From Candidatus Zixiibacteriota bacterium (GTDB lineage Bacteria; Zixibacteria; MSB-5A5; CAIYYT01): 22,892 bases of DNA. Position 1 is the stretch's first letter. Every line of letters begins with the position of its first letter. The notes beneath the pieces were generated by a model. It saw only the letters and a list, made by a program, of their open reading frames with translations. It had not been told where the DNA came from and did no database searches. Of the stretch, positions 6,563 to 15,302 are shown piece after piece. Position numbers and translations under genes: made by a program. Location of the stretch: assembly GCA_963205155.1 (NCBI GenBank), contig CAUJJY010000394.1:1-22892 (forward strand), written 5' to 3'.

Positions 6563-8808
6563 TTCGTACCATTTCCATTCTGGTGATGATTCTCTCATCT
6601 CTTGCTTATTCAGCAGTTGTGCACGTTCCAGGCGATCGGCCCACGATTCAATCAGCTGTCATCTCTGCCCAAGAAGGCGATACGGTCTTGGTTGCTCCCG
6701 GTGAATATGTCGAAAATGTCTACGCTAACGGTAAAGGCTTTGCCCTTATCTCCGAATCCGGTGCTGCAGTAACCACCATTCGTCCAGCCAACCCGGCTGC
6801 ACGAACCATCTATCTCCCGCAGAATCAGGGCCGTAACTTCATTCTGAAGGGCTTCACATTTACCGGCTCGAATGCCTATATCTGCGTTGAGGCCTACAGC
6901 GGCATTAGCGGCATATATGATAATGTATTCGAAGACAACAATAATGACGCCGGTACCCTCGTGCTCGGTCATGGTGGTGGAGCTGTCCTGAACAACATTT
7001 TCAGGAACAACAGCAGTTCAGAGCAAGGTGGTGCAATGCAGGTGGCTTCCCGGATACCTATGTTGATCGCCGACAACATTGTCACCGGAAACACTGCCAC
7101 CTACGGCGCCGGCATTTACTTGCCCGGAGCGCGTTGGGCCGTCGTTCGCAATAATCTCATCGTCGACAATCACGCGGCATCCTATGGTGGCGGCATTTAT
7201 CTCGCCAACAGCGATGCCTTCTTTACTATTATTCACGACAATACCATCGTCAATTGCACTTCCGGCAATAACAGCGGCGGCGGCATTTGCTTCGGCGGAT
7301 GTGAAGACGATTCTGCTTATAACAACATCATCGTCGGCTGCGGCGGATACGGTATCTGGGTGGCAAATACTTCGCGCTGTTACTTCGACTACAACTGTCT
7401 TTCCAACAATCTGCCTGGCAACTATCAAGGGGTACCGACTGGCACCAATGAACTGCTGATTGACCCGCAATTTGTCGGTGGCATGCCTTTCAGCTATGAA
7501 CTGTCGCCTGCCTCGCCATGCATCGACGCCGGCAACCCCGACTCCCGTTACTTTGACCTTGCCGGTGGCCGAAATGATATCGGCGCTACATTCGTCGGCA
7601 TTCCGCATATCCCTACAACTATTCGCGTTCCGCTAGACTTCCCGTCAATTCAATCCGCTGTCTATGCCTCGCGGAACGGCGACACGGTACTCGTTGCATC
7701 CGGTGTCTACACGGAGAACATCCATGTCGTCGGCAGGGGAATCACACTGGTCTCGGAATCCGGCCCAGATCTTACAACCATTACCCCGGAAGTTCCGTCG
7801 CTAATAAACCTGCGTTTCGAAGACAATACCGGATTGGAAACCGCTCTTAGAGGATTCACCATCTCCGGTTCTGACGCGTTATGTGCCGTGGAAATTTTCC
7901 GCGGAACCGCACTAGTTTCGGACAACATCTTTGATGGCAACCTTAGCGAACAAGGTGCACTTGTTGTTGTCCAAGGCGGTGGATTAATTACCAATAATAT
8001 CTTCAGCAACAATCACGGTTCTTATCAGGGTGGCGGCATGCAGGTTGAAAGTTGGAATCCGATGCTCATCGCCGAGAACACCGTTTTTGGAAACACCGCC
8101 ACTTATGGCGCCGGCATCAACCTACTCGGCGCAATCTACGCCGTCGTCCGCAATAACCTCATCGTTGATAATCACGCAGCATCATATGGCGGCGGCATCT
8201 ATCTTGCAAATAGCTGGGCTCGGTACAACGTTATCCACAACAATACCATCGTCAATTGCAGTTCCGGAAATGGTGGCGGCGGTGGAATCTGTTTCGGTGG
8301 CTGTACCCTCGACACCGCTTACAACAACATCATTGTCGGCTGTGGAGGCAACGGCATCTGGGCGGCCAACACTTGGGACTGTTTCTTCGATTACAATTGT
8401 CTCTTCAATAATACTCCCGAGAATTACCAGGGCGTCCCGATCGGTTCCGGCGAAATCTACGTCGATCCTCTATTCGTGGGTGGTGTTCCCTTCAGTTATG
8501 CACTTGCACCAACATCTCCTTGTATCGATGCCGGCAATCCCGATCCATTGTTCAATGATCCCGACGGGACCCGCAACGATATCGGTGCCCACCTGCCTAA
8601 GACCTACACGTCCGGAGATGCCGATGGAAATGGGGCAGTAAATGTATCCGATGCCGTATATTTGCTTCAATACATCTTTTCCTTCGGTCCCATCCCTGTA
8701 CCACTGGCGGCCGGCGACCCAAATTGCGACGGCGTCTGTAATATCTCGGATGTCGTATATATCATAAACTTCATCTTCTTGGGCGGCCCGGTACCCTGCC
8801 AGAAATAG
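6559..8808 (+). CDS. Secreted double right-handed beta-helix protein with C-terminal dockerin (paralogue)
   Basis: This 749-residue protein is a shorter paralogue of the upstream gene. It has a signal peptide (residues 1-18, MIRTISILVMILSSLAYS), beta-helix unit 1 (about 20-352), unit 2 (353-684) and a two-loop dockerin (685-749; GDADGNGAVNVSD and GDPNCDGVCNISD). Unit 1 is collinear with unit 1 of the neighbour, and unit 2 begins at the same residue number in both. Unit 2 is chimeric: its first half resembles unit 2 of the neighbour (VPLD, VYTENIHVVGRGITL, NNHGSYQGGGMQV), and its last part resembles unit 3 (GGCTLDTAYNN, NTWDCFFDYNCLFNN, GSGEIYVDPLFVGG). It therefore looks like a recombination product missing one unit. 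It has its own promoter and terminator, so it is probably a separate transcription unit. Substrate and activity are unknown; export through Sec is clear. Confidence 0.88.
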   Translation: MIRTISILVMILSSLAYSAVVHVPGDRPTIQSAVISAQEGDTVLVAPGEYVENVYANGKGFALISESGAAVTTIRPANPAARTIYLPQNQGRNFILKGFTFTGSNAYICVEAYSGISGIYDNVFEDNNNDAGTLVLGHGGGAVLNNIFRNNSSSEQGGAMQVASRIPMLIADNIVTGNTATYGAGIYLPGARWAVVRNNLIVDNHAASYGGGIYLANSDAFFTIIHDNTIVNCTSGNNSGGGICFGGCEDDSAYNNIIVGCGGYGIWVANTSRCYFDYNCLSNNLPGNYQGVPTGTNELLIDPQFVGGMPFSYELSPASPCIDAGNPDSRYFDLAGGRNDIGATFVGIPHIPTTIRVPLDFPSIQSAVYASRNGDTVLVASGVYTENIHVVGRGITLVSESGPDLTTITPEVPSLINLRFEDNTGLETALRGFTISGSDALCAVEIFRGTALVSDNIFDGNLSEQGALVVVQGGGLITNNIFSNNHGSYQGGGMQVESWNPMLIAENTVFGNTATYGAGINLLGAIYAVVRNNLIVDNHAASYGGGIYLANSWARYNVIHNNTIVNCSSGNGGGGGICFGGCTLDTAYNNIIVGCGGNGIWAANTWDCFFDYNCLFNNTPENYQGVPIGSGEIYVDPLFVGGVPFSYALAPTSPCIDAGNPDPLFNDPDGTRNDIGAHLPKTYTSGDADGNGAVNVSDAVYLLQYIFSFGPIPVPLAAGDPNCDGVCNISDVVYIINFIFLGGPVPCQK
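6616..8610 (+). repeat. Two tandem beta-helix units within the paralogue
   Basis: Unit 1 is at about 6616-7614 and unit 2 at 7615-8610, with the same milestones as in the first gene. The switch from unit-2-like to unit-3-like sequence falls between about 8060 and 8240, inside a stretch (GNTAT.GAGINLLG to GGGIYLAN) that is similar in all units. Confidence 0.8.
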
Positions 8809-8871
8809 GTGGAAATCGAGTTTCTCTGACCAAATCCAGCGGGAAAAGGCAATCCTAAAGCCTTTTCCCGC
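8779..8871 (+). repeat. 93-bp block identical to 6278-6370 (copy 2)
   Basis: Identical to copy 1 from the final Leu codon through the stop codon and 63 nt of 3' UTR. Identity stops at the final base of the hairpin; the following bases (AATTTATACC here, TCTTGTTGTC there) are unrelated. Confidence 0.92.
8839..8871 (+). terminator. Hairpin, probable terminator of the second beta-helix gene
   Basis: The same 12-bp perfect stem (8839-8850 with 8860-8871) and 9-nt loop as at 6338-6370, followed by AATTTATA rather than a T-tract. Confidence 0.72.
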
Positions 8872-8975
8872 AATTTATACCGCTTATGTGCCCTTTCCTT
8901 AAGATTGGTCTTTAACCACCTGCCCGTTAGCTGTTTCTGCACTTAAATTTAACAGCAAACACACGGCTTTTTCTA

Positions 8976-9003
8976 TTGACACTGCGGCTTAAAATTCTAT
9001 ATT
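8976..9003 (+). promoter_or_regulatory. Putative sigma70-type promoter of the large T9SS protein gene
   Basis: TTGACA (8976-8981), a 16-nt spacer and TATATT (8998-9003; 5 of 6). The start near 9010 would give a leader of about 135 nt ending in a strong SD, AGGAGG at 9135-9140. Confidence 0.65.
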
Positions 9004-9144
9004 CGTCTTGATGGGAAATAGGGGGTGCTATACTTATTTTTACCAATCGTCTTTGTAGTCTTACAACCTGAAACTTTTATGGAAGTGAACCTTTCCTTTA
9101 CTTTGAGAAAAAACCAAAACTCATTTAACTCTACAGGAGGCACT

Positions 9145-12100
9145 ATGTCGCCTAAAACTCTGCTTGTCAGAACTATGATCTTCGTCATGGCTCTGACAGC
9201 GATTTTCCTGTCGACCGATGCGGCGTTTGCACAAACGCACGATTCGACCGACAACTACCTGCGTCTCGCTTGCCCGGTCAACGCGCCGCTGGTCGCAGGT
9301 TCCTTTGTAGATGTGCCGGTCTATATGGCCAACTCCAAAGAACTCGGCGCATTTACCTTTGGCTTCAAGTACGACACGTACCACATGGAGTTCTCCTCCT
9401 TAATCGGAGCTCAGGAAATCATTGACCTCGGTGGTCAGTTCCGCTCCACTCCAAGAGACACCGCCAATAACACCATGCTTACCGGTTGGTTCACCTTTGA
9501 TCCAACGATGCCAATTCCGGTTCATGCCCCCGGTGCGGCTACCGAAGGGTTGATCATGACCCTCCGTTTCACCGTCAAAGCAAGTGTTGTTGACGGCTGC
9601 GTTGACATTACTAACGTCTTCATTCCGCCGGCAGGCGTTGCGATTTTCGCACCCAACGACGGTTCCGACGCGATTACCCCGAGACTGGTTGACTGCGGTA
9701 CCGCAGATGTCGTCTTCGGCACCGGATGTCCCGAGCCGACAAATAACCCGCCTATCGCTGTTTGTCAGCCAATTTCTGTCGTTGCCGGCGCCAATTGCAC
9801 GGCGGCAGCCAGCATCAATAACGGCTCAAGCGACCCCGACGCCGATCCGATCACGATAGTTCAGGTTCCGGCTGGTCCATACCCGCTTGGACAGACCGTG
9901 GTCTCCTTGATCGTCACCGACGACGGCGGCCTTGCTGACACTGCTTCGTGTACGGTCACTGTCACCGACGGCACCAATCCAGTTGTCACTTGCCCGGCGA
10001 ATATCACCGTAGGTAATGATGGCGGCCAGTGCGGTGCAATTGTTAATTTCGCAGCTACGGCTACTGATAATTGCGATGCTAATGTAGCCATCACCTACAG
10101 CCAGAATCCCGGAACGCTTTTCCCGGTTGGCGCTACGGTGGTCACTGCCACCGGCACAGATGATGCCGGGAACTCGTCACAATGCCAGTTTACTGTCACG
10201 GTCAACGATACCCAAAACCCATCAGCTGTCTGCCCGGCTGACATTATTGTCACGGCAAACCCGGGTGAGACAAGCGCCATCGTGAACTTTGTTGTCAGCG
10301 CGCTAGACAACTGCGCTGGCGTAACTGCTGCTGCCGTTCCGGCTTCCGGTTCAGCCTTCCCGCTTGGCCTCACAGTTGTTACCGTTACCGCGACCGACGC
10401 TGCCGGCAATACCGGTCAGTGTCAGTTCAATGTTACCGTCAACGCTGGTAACGCTGAACCGGTAGTCTCCGATATCCCGGATCAGATCATTGATCAGGGC
10501 GGCACCTTCGCCACTATCGCGCTCGATGACTATGTCACTGACGCCGATGATGCCGATGCCGATATCACCTGGACGACCCAGTTAATGAAGAGCAAGGGCG
10601 ACCTGACCATCAGCATCGACCCGGCTACCCGTATTGCCACTGTCGTGGCTACTCCGGACTACACCGGTTCCGCGGTCTTCACTTTCCGCGCTACCGATCC
10701 GGATGGTGCTTTTGATGAAGATCAAGCCACCTTTACGGTCAATGCTATTGCAAACGATCCGCCGACTGTCTCCGACATCCCGGATCAGAGCATCACCGAG
10801 GGCCAAACATTCGCGACCATCAACCTCGACGACTTCGTTGTCGATCCTGATGATAACGATAATCTCCTGGTCTGGACCTTCTCGGGTAACACCGAACTTA
10901 CCGTGGCTATCGACGTTAATCGCGTTGCCACGATCACATATCCGGGTGGATTCCTCGGCTCCGAAACGATTACCTTCACGGCAACCGATCCGGGCTCTCT
11001 TTTCGACAGCGATGCCGCTACCTTCACGGTGAACGCGATCCCGAATCAGGCTCCAGTTGTCTCCGACATCCCTGATCAGACCATCACCGAAGGCCAGTCA
11101 TTCGCCATTATCGATCTCGACGATTACGTCTCTGATCCTGATAATGCCGACAACGAACTTACCTGGACCTTCTCTGGCAATACCGACCTGGTTGTCGTCA
11201 TCGACACCGGCAATATTGCTATCGTGACCTATCCGGGTGGATTCACCGGTACCGAGATCATCACCTTTACGGCGACCGATCCGGGCCTCCTTGCTGATTC
11301 CGACCAAGCCTCCTTCACGGTCAATGCCGATCTGAATCCGGACTTCACAATTGATGCCACTCCGGAATCAATCACTGTGGAAAGCGGCGTTGCTTCACCG
11401 TTCTCATATAATATCGCTGTCGGTTCGATCGATGGCTTTAGCGGCGCGGTCGAAATGCAGGTGTTCACCAGTGGTAACATTATCTCCGGCAACTTTACAG
11501 TCAGCCCGGTAACGGCCCCTGGCGCCAGCACATTTAATGGCAACATCGACATCTCAACCGCTCCTGGGACCTATCAGCTGTACGTCCGTGGTCTCTACGA
11601 TGATGGACTTGGCGGCACAATTGTCAGAGCCGACACCGTCGATCTCGTCGTCGGTAGCTGCGTTGCCCCGCCAATCGTGGTGACGAGCATCGACACCCTG
11701 GTTGTCACTGCCGAAGAAGGCTCCAGCCCGGCTGATGAATTAGTCTATGTGACCAACGGCGCCGTGTGTGGCACCCTCTACTGGGAAGTCACTTCCAATC
11801 AGCCGTGGGTCTCCGCCAATCCGCAGAGTGGAAACGTTGATGCCGGCGAAACCCCCGGCGACGAAGTCACTCTGTCGTTTAGTACTGCTGATCTTACCGC
11901 AGCCGGCAGCCCTTACATCGCCCAAGTTCAGTTTATGCCTGTCACGGTTGGTAAGGATGTCAATGCTGACGAAAACGGCGTAATTGAAATCACGCTGTAC
12001 ATCACCGAAAAGCCGGTTTCTGAAGATACCGTTTGGGTGTCTCATGAAAACGCTTTCCCGGGTGAAGATGTTGCCGTAGAGCTTAGCTTCCAGAACTTCG

Positions 12101-14226
12101 AAGAACTCGCCGGTATGTCGGCTGGTTTGATCTGGAACTCTGCCGATGTCATGCTCGATTCAGTGGTCTTCACCGGATCGCGCGTAGACTACATCACCAA
12201 TAGAATCACGACGATCAATAACACCGACCACACGCTGGCGCACGGTCTCTTCCGTCTGCCGCCGGAACCATTGATTCCAGTTGGCTCCGGTCTCTGGGCT
12301 ACCTTGTGGTTCTCCGTTGATGCCGGTGCCGCACCGCAGGTCGTCAATATCGACACCGTGTTCATCGAACCGGGCGTCGAACTGATGTTCTCCGATGAAA
12401 TCGGAAACTCAATCTATCCGCAGTTCTCCGCCGGTTCAATCACGATCGGTGAGCTTGCCGAAAACTGCATCAGTGGTATCATCAGCGATATCAATGGTGC
12501 CGTTGACGGAGCAACCGTCGAGTTGTGGGATGAGACTGGCATCATCGCCACCACCACCACCAATGCCGATGGATACTACCAGTTCTGCTTCATGATCCCG
12601 CCTGCTGACGGTTACACCGTCCGCGCCTATAAAGACGGTTACTATCCGGGTCAGCAGGGTGGCGTTAGCCTTCCGGACAGCGATGTTAACATCCTGCTCG
12701 GCGGCTTCATTGCCGAAGTCACCCCGACCTACGAATGGGTCGACCTCTATTGTCAGGGCGGAGCGCTCCTCAATGACATGCCGATTCCGGTCGGTTCCGT
12801 TGTTGAAGCCTTCGATCCGGACGGCGTCCTCTGCGGTCGCTGGGTCGTCACCACTCCTGGTACTTTCGGGTTTATGCCGGTCTATGTCGACGATCCGTAT
12901 TCACCGGGTGTCGATGAAGGCTGCATTCTTGGCGATGCGATTACCCTTAAGCTGGACGGCGGCGACGTTGACCTCACCGGTGACCCGCTGGTCTGGACCG
13001 GCAACGGCGATCGCTACGAAGCTTGCTTCACTGCTCCTGCCGAAGGTGGCGATGTCACCTGTTGCCTGCACTTGGCAGCCGGCTGGAACCTCGTTTCGCT
13101 CAATGTTGCTCTTCCGACCTCTGACCTCGAAGCCCTCTTTGCTGACGTGTTGGATAACACCGACGTCATCTTGAGCTTCGAATCAGTCGGTCTGACCTAT
13201 GATCCGGATCTCCCGGACTTCTCGACCTTGTTTGATGTCGACAACGCTCACGGCTACTGGTTCCGTATGGATGCAGCCGATTCAATCTGCATCACCGGTC
13301 CGTTGGTCGCCGCTTCAATGCCGATCGCAATCGAGAACAACTGGAACCTCGTCAGCTATCTCCCCGAGACTCCTCTGTCAGTTCCGAACGCTCTCGCTTC
13401 GATCTGGAGCAGCGTCGTCGTCGTGCTTGGTTATGAAAACGGTGGTTTGAGCTACGATCCGGCCCTTCCGGAACTGGCCACTCTCAATGAGATGAAGGCT
13501 TGCTTCGGCTACTGGATCAAGACCAACTCCGCCGGAACGCTCATCTATCCTGATGGCTCACCGGCATTCGTATCGACTATTCCGGACGCCACGCGCAACC
13601 TCAATAGCTTTGTCCCGCGCGTGCAGACCAGCAATACCTGGATCAACCTGTATGGCTCCAATGTCAAACTCGACGGCAGAGAAATCCCGTCAGGTTCAAT
13701 CATCGAAGCCTACAACGAAGCCGGTATCATGGTCGGTGAATACTCTGTCCGTCAATCGGGCAAGTTCGGATTCATGCCGGTCTACGGTCCGGATAACTTC
13801 AGCACCAACAATGATATTGCCAACGCTGGCAAGATCAGCTTCAAGATCAACGGTGAACAGATCGAACAGACCCTCGACTGGACCGCCAATGGTGACCGCG
13901 TTTTCGTTAACGAGTTCACGACTGTTGGCAAAGCCGGCGTGTTGCCCGATCAGTTCAGCCTCGCCCAGAACTATCCGAATCCGTTCAACCCTGAAACCTC
14001 GATCGAATACGTGGTTGCCAAGCCCGGCTTCGTCGAAGTGTCAGTCTTCAACGTCATGGGTGCCAAGGTCAAGACACTGGTTAGCGAATACCAGGCGGCC
14101 GGTACCTACAGCGTGAAGTGGTTCGGTAATTCTGATGGCGGTGCGCAGGTTGCCTCGGGTGTCTACTTCTACAAGTTGACCGCCGGCGACTTCTCCGAGA
14201 TCAAGAAGATGACCCTTCTGAAGTAA
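9145..14226 (+). CDS. Large multidomain secreted protein: cohesin-like, HYR and cadherin-like domains, T9SS sorting tail
   Basis: The 1693-residue protein starts at ATG 9145, chosen for AGGAGG four bases upstream and a Sec signal peptide (residues 1-29, cut after AFA); an in-frame start at 9025 would bury it. Domains in order: cohesin-like (about 36-190); three HYR repeats (199-435, CPANITV, TDNCD, PVGATVVT); three cadherin-like repeats starting with VSDIPDQ (435-730); an Ig-like stretch (730-838); a BACON-like domain (839-955, NQPWVSANPQSG); a second cohesin-like domain (960-1105); a carboxypeptidase-regulatory-like domain (1107-1182, GATVEL...TTTNADGYYQF); an unnamed domain present twice (1193-1302 and 1495-1593); a pair of GWNLVS/NWNLVS repeats (1306-1472); and a T9SS type A sorting domain (1602-1693, NYPNPFNPETSI). 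It is probably exported by T9SS and kept at the cell surface. Adhesin or scaffold roles are both possible; no enzymatic domain is seen. Confidence 0.85.
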   Translation: MSPKTLLVRTMIFVMALTAIFLSTDAAFAQTHDSTDNYLRLACPVNAPLVAGSFVDVPVYMANSKELGAFTFGFKYDTYHMEFSSLIGAQEIIDLGGQFRSTPRDTANNTMLTGWFTFDPTMPIPVHAPGAATEGLIMTLRFTVKASVVDGCVDITNVFIPPAGVAIFAPNDGSDAITPRLVDCGTADVVFGTGCPEPTNNPPIAVCQPISVVAGANCTAAASINNGSSDPDADPITIVQVPAGPYPLGQTVVSLIVTDDGGLADTASCTVTVTDGTNPVVTCPANITVGNDGGQCGAIVNFAATATDNCDANVAITYSQNPGTLFPVGATVVTATGTDDAGNSSQCQFTVTVNDTQNPSAVCPADIIVTANPGETSAIVNFVVSALDNCAGVTAAAVPASGSAFPLGLTVVTVTATDAAGNTGQCQFNVTVNAGNAEPVVSDIPDQIIDQGGTFATIALDDYVTDADDADADITWTTQLMKSKGDLTISIDPATRIATVVATPDYTGSAVFTFRATDPDGAFDEDQATFTVNAIANDPPTVSDIPDQSITEGQTFATINLDDFVVDPDDNDNLLVWTFSGNTELTVAIDVNRVATITYPGGFLGSETITFTATDPGSLFDSDAATFTVNAIPNQAPVVSDIPDQTITEGQSFAIIDLDDYVSDPDNADNELTWTFSGNTDLVVVIDTGNIAIVTYPGGFTGTEIITFTATDPGLLADSDQASFTVNADLNPDFTIDATPESITVESGVASPFSYNIAVGSIDGFSGAVEMQVFTSGNIISGNFTVSPVTAPGASTFNGNIDISTAPGTYQLYVRGLYDDGLGGTIVRADTVDLVVGSCVAPPIVVTSIDTLVVTAEEGSSPADELVYVTNGAVCGTLYWEVTSNQPWVSANPQSGNVDAGETPGDEVTLSFSTADLTAAGSPYIAQVQFMPVTVGKDVNADENGVIEITLYITEKPVSEDTVWVSHENAFPGEDVAVELSFQNFEELAGMSAGLIWNSADVMLDSVVFTGSRVDYITNRITTINNTDHTLAHGLFRLPPEPLIPVGSGLWATLWFSVDAGAAPQVVNIDTVFIEPGVELMFSDEIGNSIYPQFSAGSITIGELAENCISGIISDINGAVDGATVELWDETGIIATTTTNADGYYQFCFMIPPADGYTVRAYKDGYYPGQQGGVSLPDSDVNILLGGFIAEVTPTYEWVDLYCQGGALLNDMPIPVGSVVEAFDPDGVLCGRWVVTTPGTFGFMPVYVDDPYSPGVDEGCILGDAITLKLDGGDVDLTGDPLVWTGNGDRYEACFTAPAEGGDVTCCLHLAAGWNLVSLNVALPTSDLEALFADVLDNTDVILSFESVGLTYDPDLPDFSTLFDVDNAHGYWFRMDAADSICITGPLVAASMPIAIENNWNLVSYLPETPLSVPNALASIWSSVVVVLGYENGGLSYDPALPELATLNEMKACFGYWIKTNSAGTLIYPDGSPAFVSTIPDATRNLNSFVPRVQTSNTWINLYGSNVKLDGREIPSGSIIEAYNEAGIMVGEYSVRQSGKFGFMPVYGPDNFSTNNDIANAGKISFKINGEQIEQTLDWTANGDRVFVNEFTTVGKAGVLPDQFSLAQNYPNPFNPETSIEYVVAKPGFVEVSVFNVMGAKVKTLVSEYQAAGTYSVKWFGNSDGGAQVASGVYFYKLTAGDFSEIKKMTLLK

Positions 14227-14241
14227 TTCTGTATTCAAGTT

Positions 14242-14265
14242 AGCCCGAATCGCACGATTCGGGCT
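14242..14265 (+). terminator. GC-rich hairpin after the large protein gene
   Basis: AGCCCGAATCG and CGATTCGGGCT are perfect complements around CA (effectively a 10-bp stem with a 4-nt loop), 15 nt after the stop codon. Only short T runs follow (TGCTTC). Confidence 0.7.
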
Positions 14266-14285
14266 TGCTTCAAAAAACAAAAAGC

Positions 14286-14320
14286 GCCCCGAAGACCAGT
14301 TCTTCGGGGCACTTTTGTTT
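14286..14320. terminator. Probable bidirectional intrinsic terminator
   Basis: GCCCCGAAGA (14286-14295) and TCTTCGGGGC (14301-14310) pair perfectly. The hairpin is followed by ACTTTTGTTT on the plus strand and preceded by an A-rich run (14271-14283) that is a T-tract on the minus strand. It sits between convergent genes, so it can stop transcription from both sides. Confidence 0.85.
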
Positions 14321-14528
14321 GAACAGGGATTCTCGTCGTTATCAGTTCTCAATGCTATTGTGGATGATGCGAAACAAGCCCATAACCGCCGGACACGAAT
14401 TTGCGATTCGGCACAGCGTTGCAACGAATCACATCAGAGTCAGGCGTTGAGCCTTCCTCTCTATTCGCGTGAGAGAATTAGGTAGCTATAATCCCGCTTG
14501 AAATAGCCGGTGTTTACTTGATCGTAGC

Positions 14529-15269
14529 CTAACTTCCTGCCTGTCCGACTCGATATGCGATCGCCAAAGTTGACCCGTCGATTGCCGAATACGAAAAGCC
14601 GTTCTTCTCAATTTCACCCAAAGCGGCTGTGACCGAACCAAGATGGCAGGGGTCAAAATCGTGCCAAAGTATGGCCCCCTTCTGACTCAATATTCTGAAT
14701 GCGTTACGGGTGTCACCTAAGACCCCCTCATAACTATGATCGCCGTCGATGAAAATCAGATCTGGTGACGGAATTCTCGAGTAATCCAGTGTCCTGCTGT
14801 CCCCGAGAATCTGATGAATTCGAGCTCTCTCGGGCGATTCTGCGAAGAATCGTCCGATTTGAAACGAGCATTTGTCAGGCGGAAGACACACCGTAAAAAT
14901 CTCAGCCCCCGGGCTATTGATCGCCATGTTTAACGTCGTTCTACCTTCGAAGGTCCCGATCTCGAGTATGACTTTGGGCAGCAAGAGTCTGCAGATTCGG
15001 CTGATAACAGTCAATTCATATGGCGAAACTGATCCAGCGGATCGACTGCTGTCATATAGGTTTTCCGCTACAATAGCATCGGCGAGTCGATTGATTCCCA
15101 TTCGCGACGAGAGTTCATCAATCAGAGTATACGAGATTCGGTTTGTGCTAAACAAGTTTCGAGTAGTGCTGTACAGGACATTGTCCCACGGTGTATCGTA
15201 TCGACTCAAGATGCAGCTTGGGTGGAGAATCAGTGCCGTTAGTTGTCTTGCGCGCTTTGAGAATGACAT
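14529..15269 (-). CDS. Class I SAM-dependent methyltransferase (Methyltransf_24-like)
   Basis: The 246-residue protein has a Rossmann-type SAM-binding core. Motif I is LEIGTFEGRT (about 102-111), and FIDGDHSYEGVLGD (172-185) is the Asp/His-rich motif typical of the Methyltransf_24 group, followed by GAILWHDFD (198-206). Members of this group act on sugars, small molecules or surface glycans, often in glycan clusters; the substrate here cannot be told. About 95 N-terminal residues precede the core and are not recognised. ATG 15269 is preceded by GGGGAG at 9 nt and, further up, by a consensus -10 box. The codon use looks less GC-biased than the kds operon, which could mean a different origin, but I could not measure it. 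Confidence 0.8.
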   Translation of the reverse strand: MSFSKRARQLTALILHPSCILSRYDTPWDNVLYSTTRNLFSTNRISYTLIDELSSRMGINRLADAIVAENLYDSSRSAGSVSPYELTVISRICRLLLPKVILEIGTFEGRTTLNMAINSPGAEIFTVCLPPDKCSFQIGRFFAESPERARIHQILGDSRTLDYSRIPSPDLIFIDGDHSYEGVLGDTRNAFRILSQKGAILWHDFDPCHLGSVTAALGEIEKNGFSYSAIDGSTLAIAYRVGQAGS

Positions 15270-15302
15270 GACCGTTTACTCCCCGTATTCCGATACATGT
15301 CA

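Noticed and set aside
3050..8808. Tandem repeats here as a CRISPR or short-repeat array
   Set aside because: The repeats are ~1 kb coding units of beta-helix protein; no short direct repeats with spacers were seen anywhere in the window.
9025..9144. Longer N-terminus for the large secreted protein beginning at 9025
   Set aside because: ATG 9145 has AGGAGG and starts a proper signal peptide; the extension would bury it.
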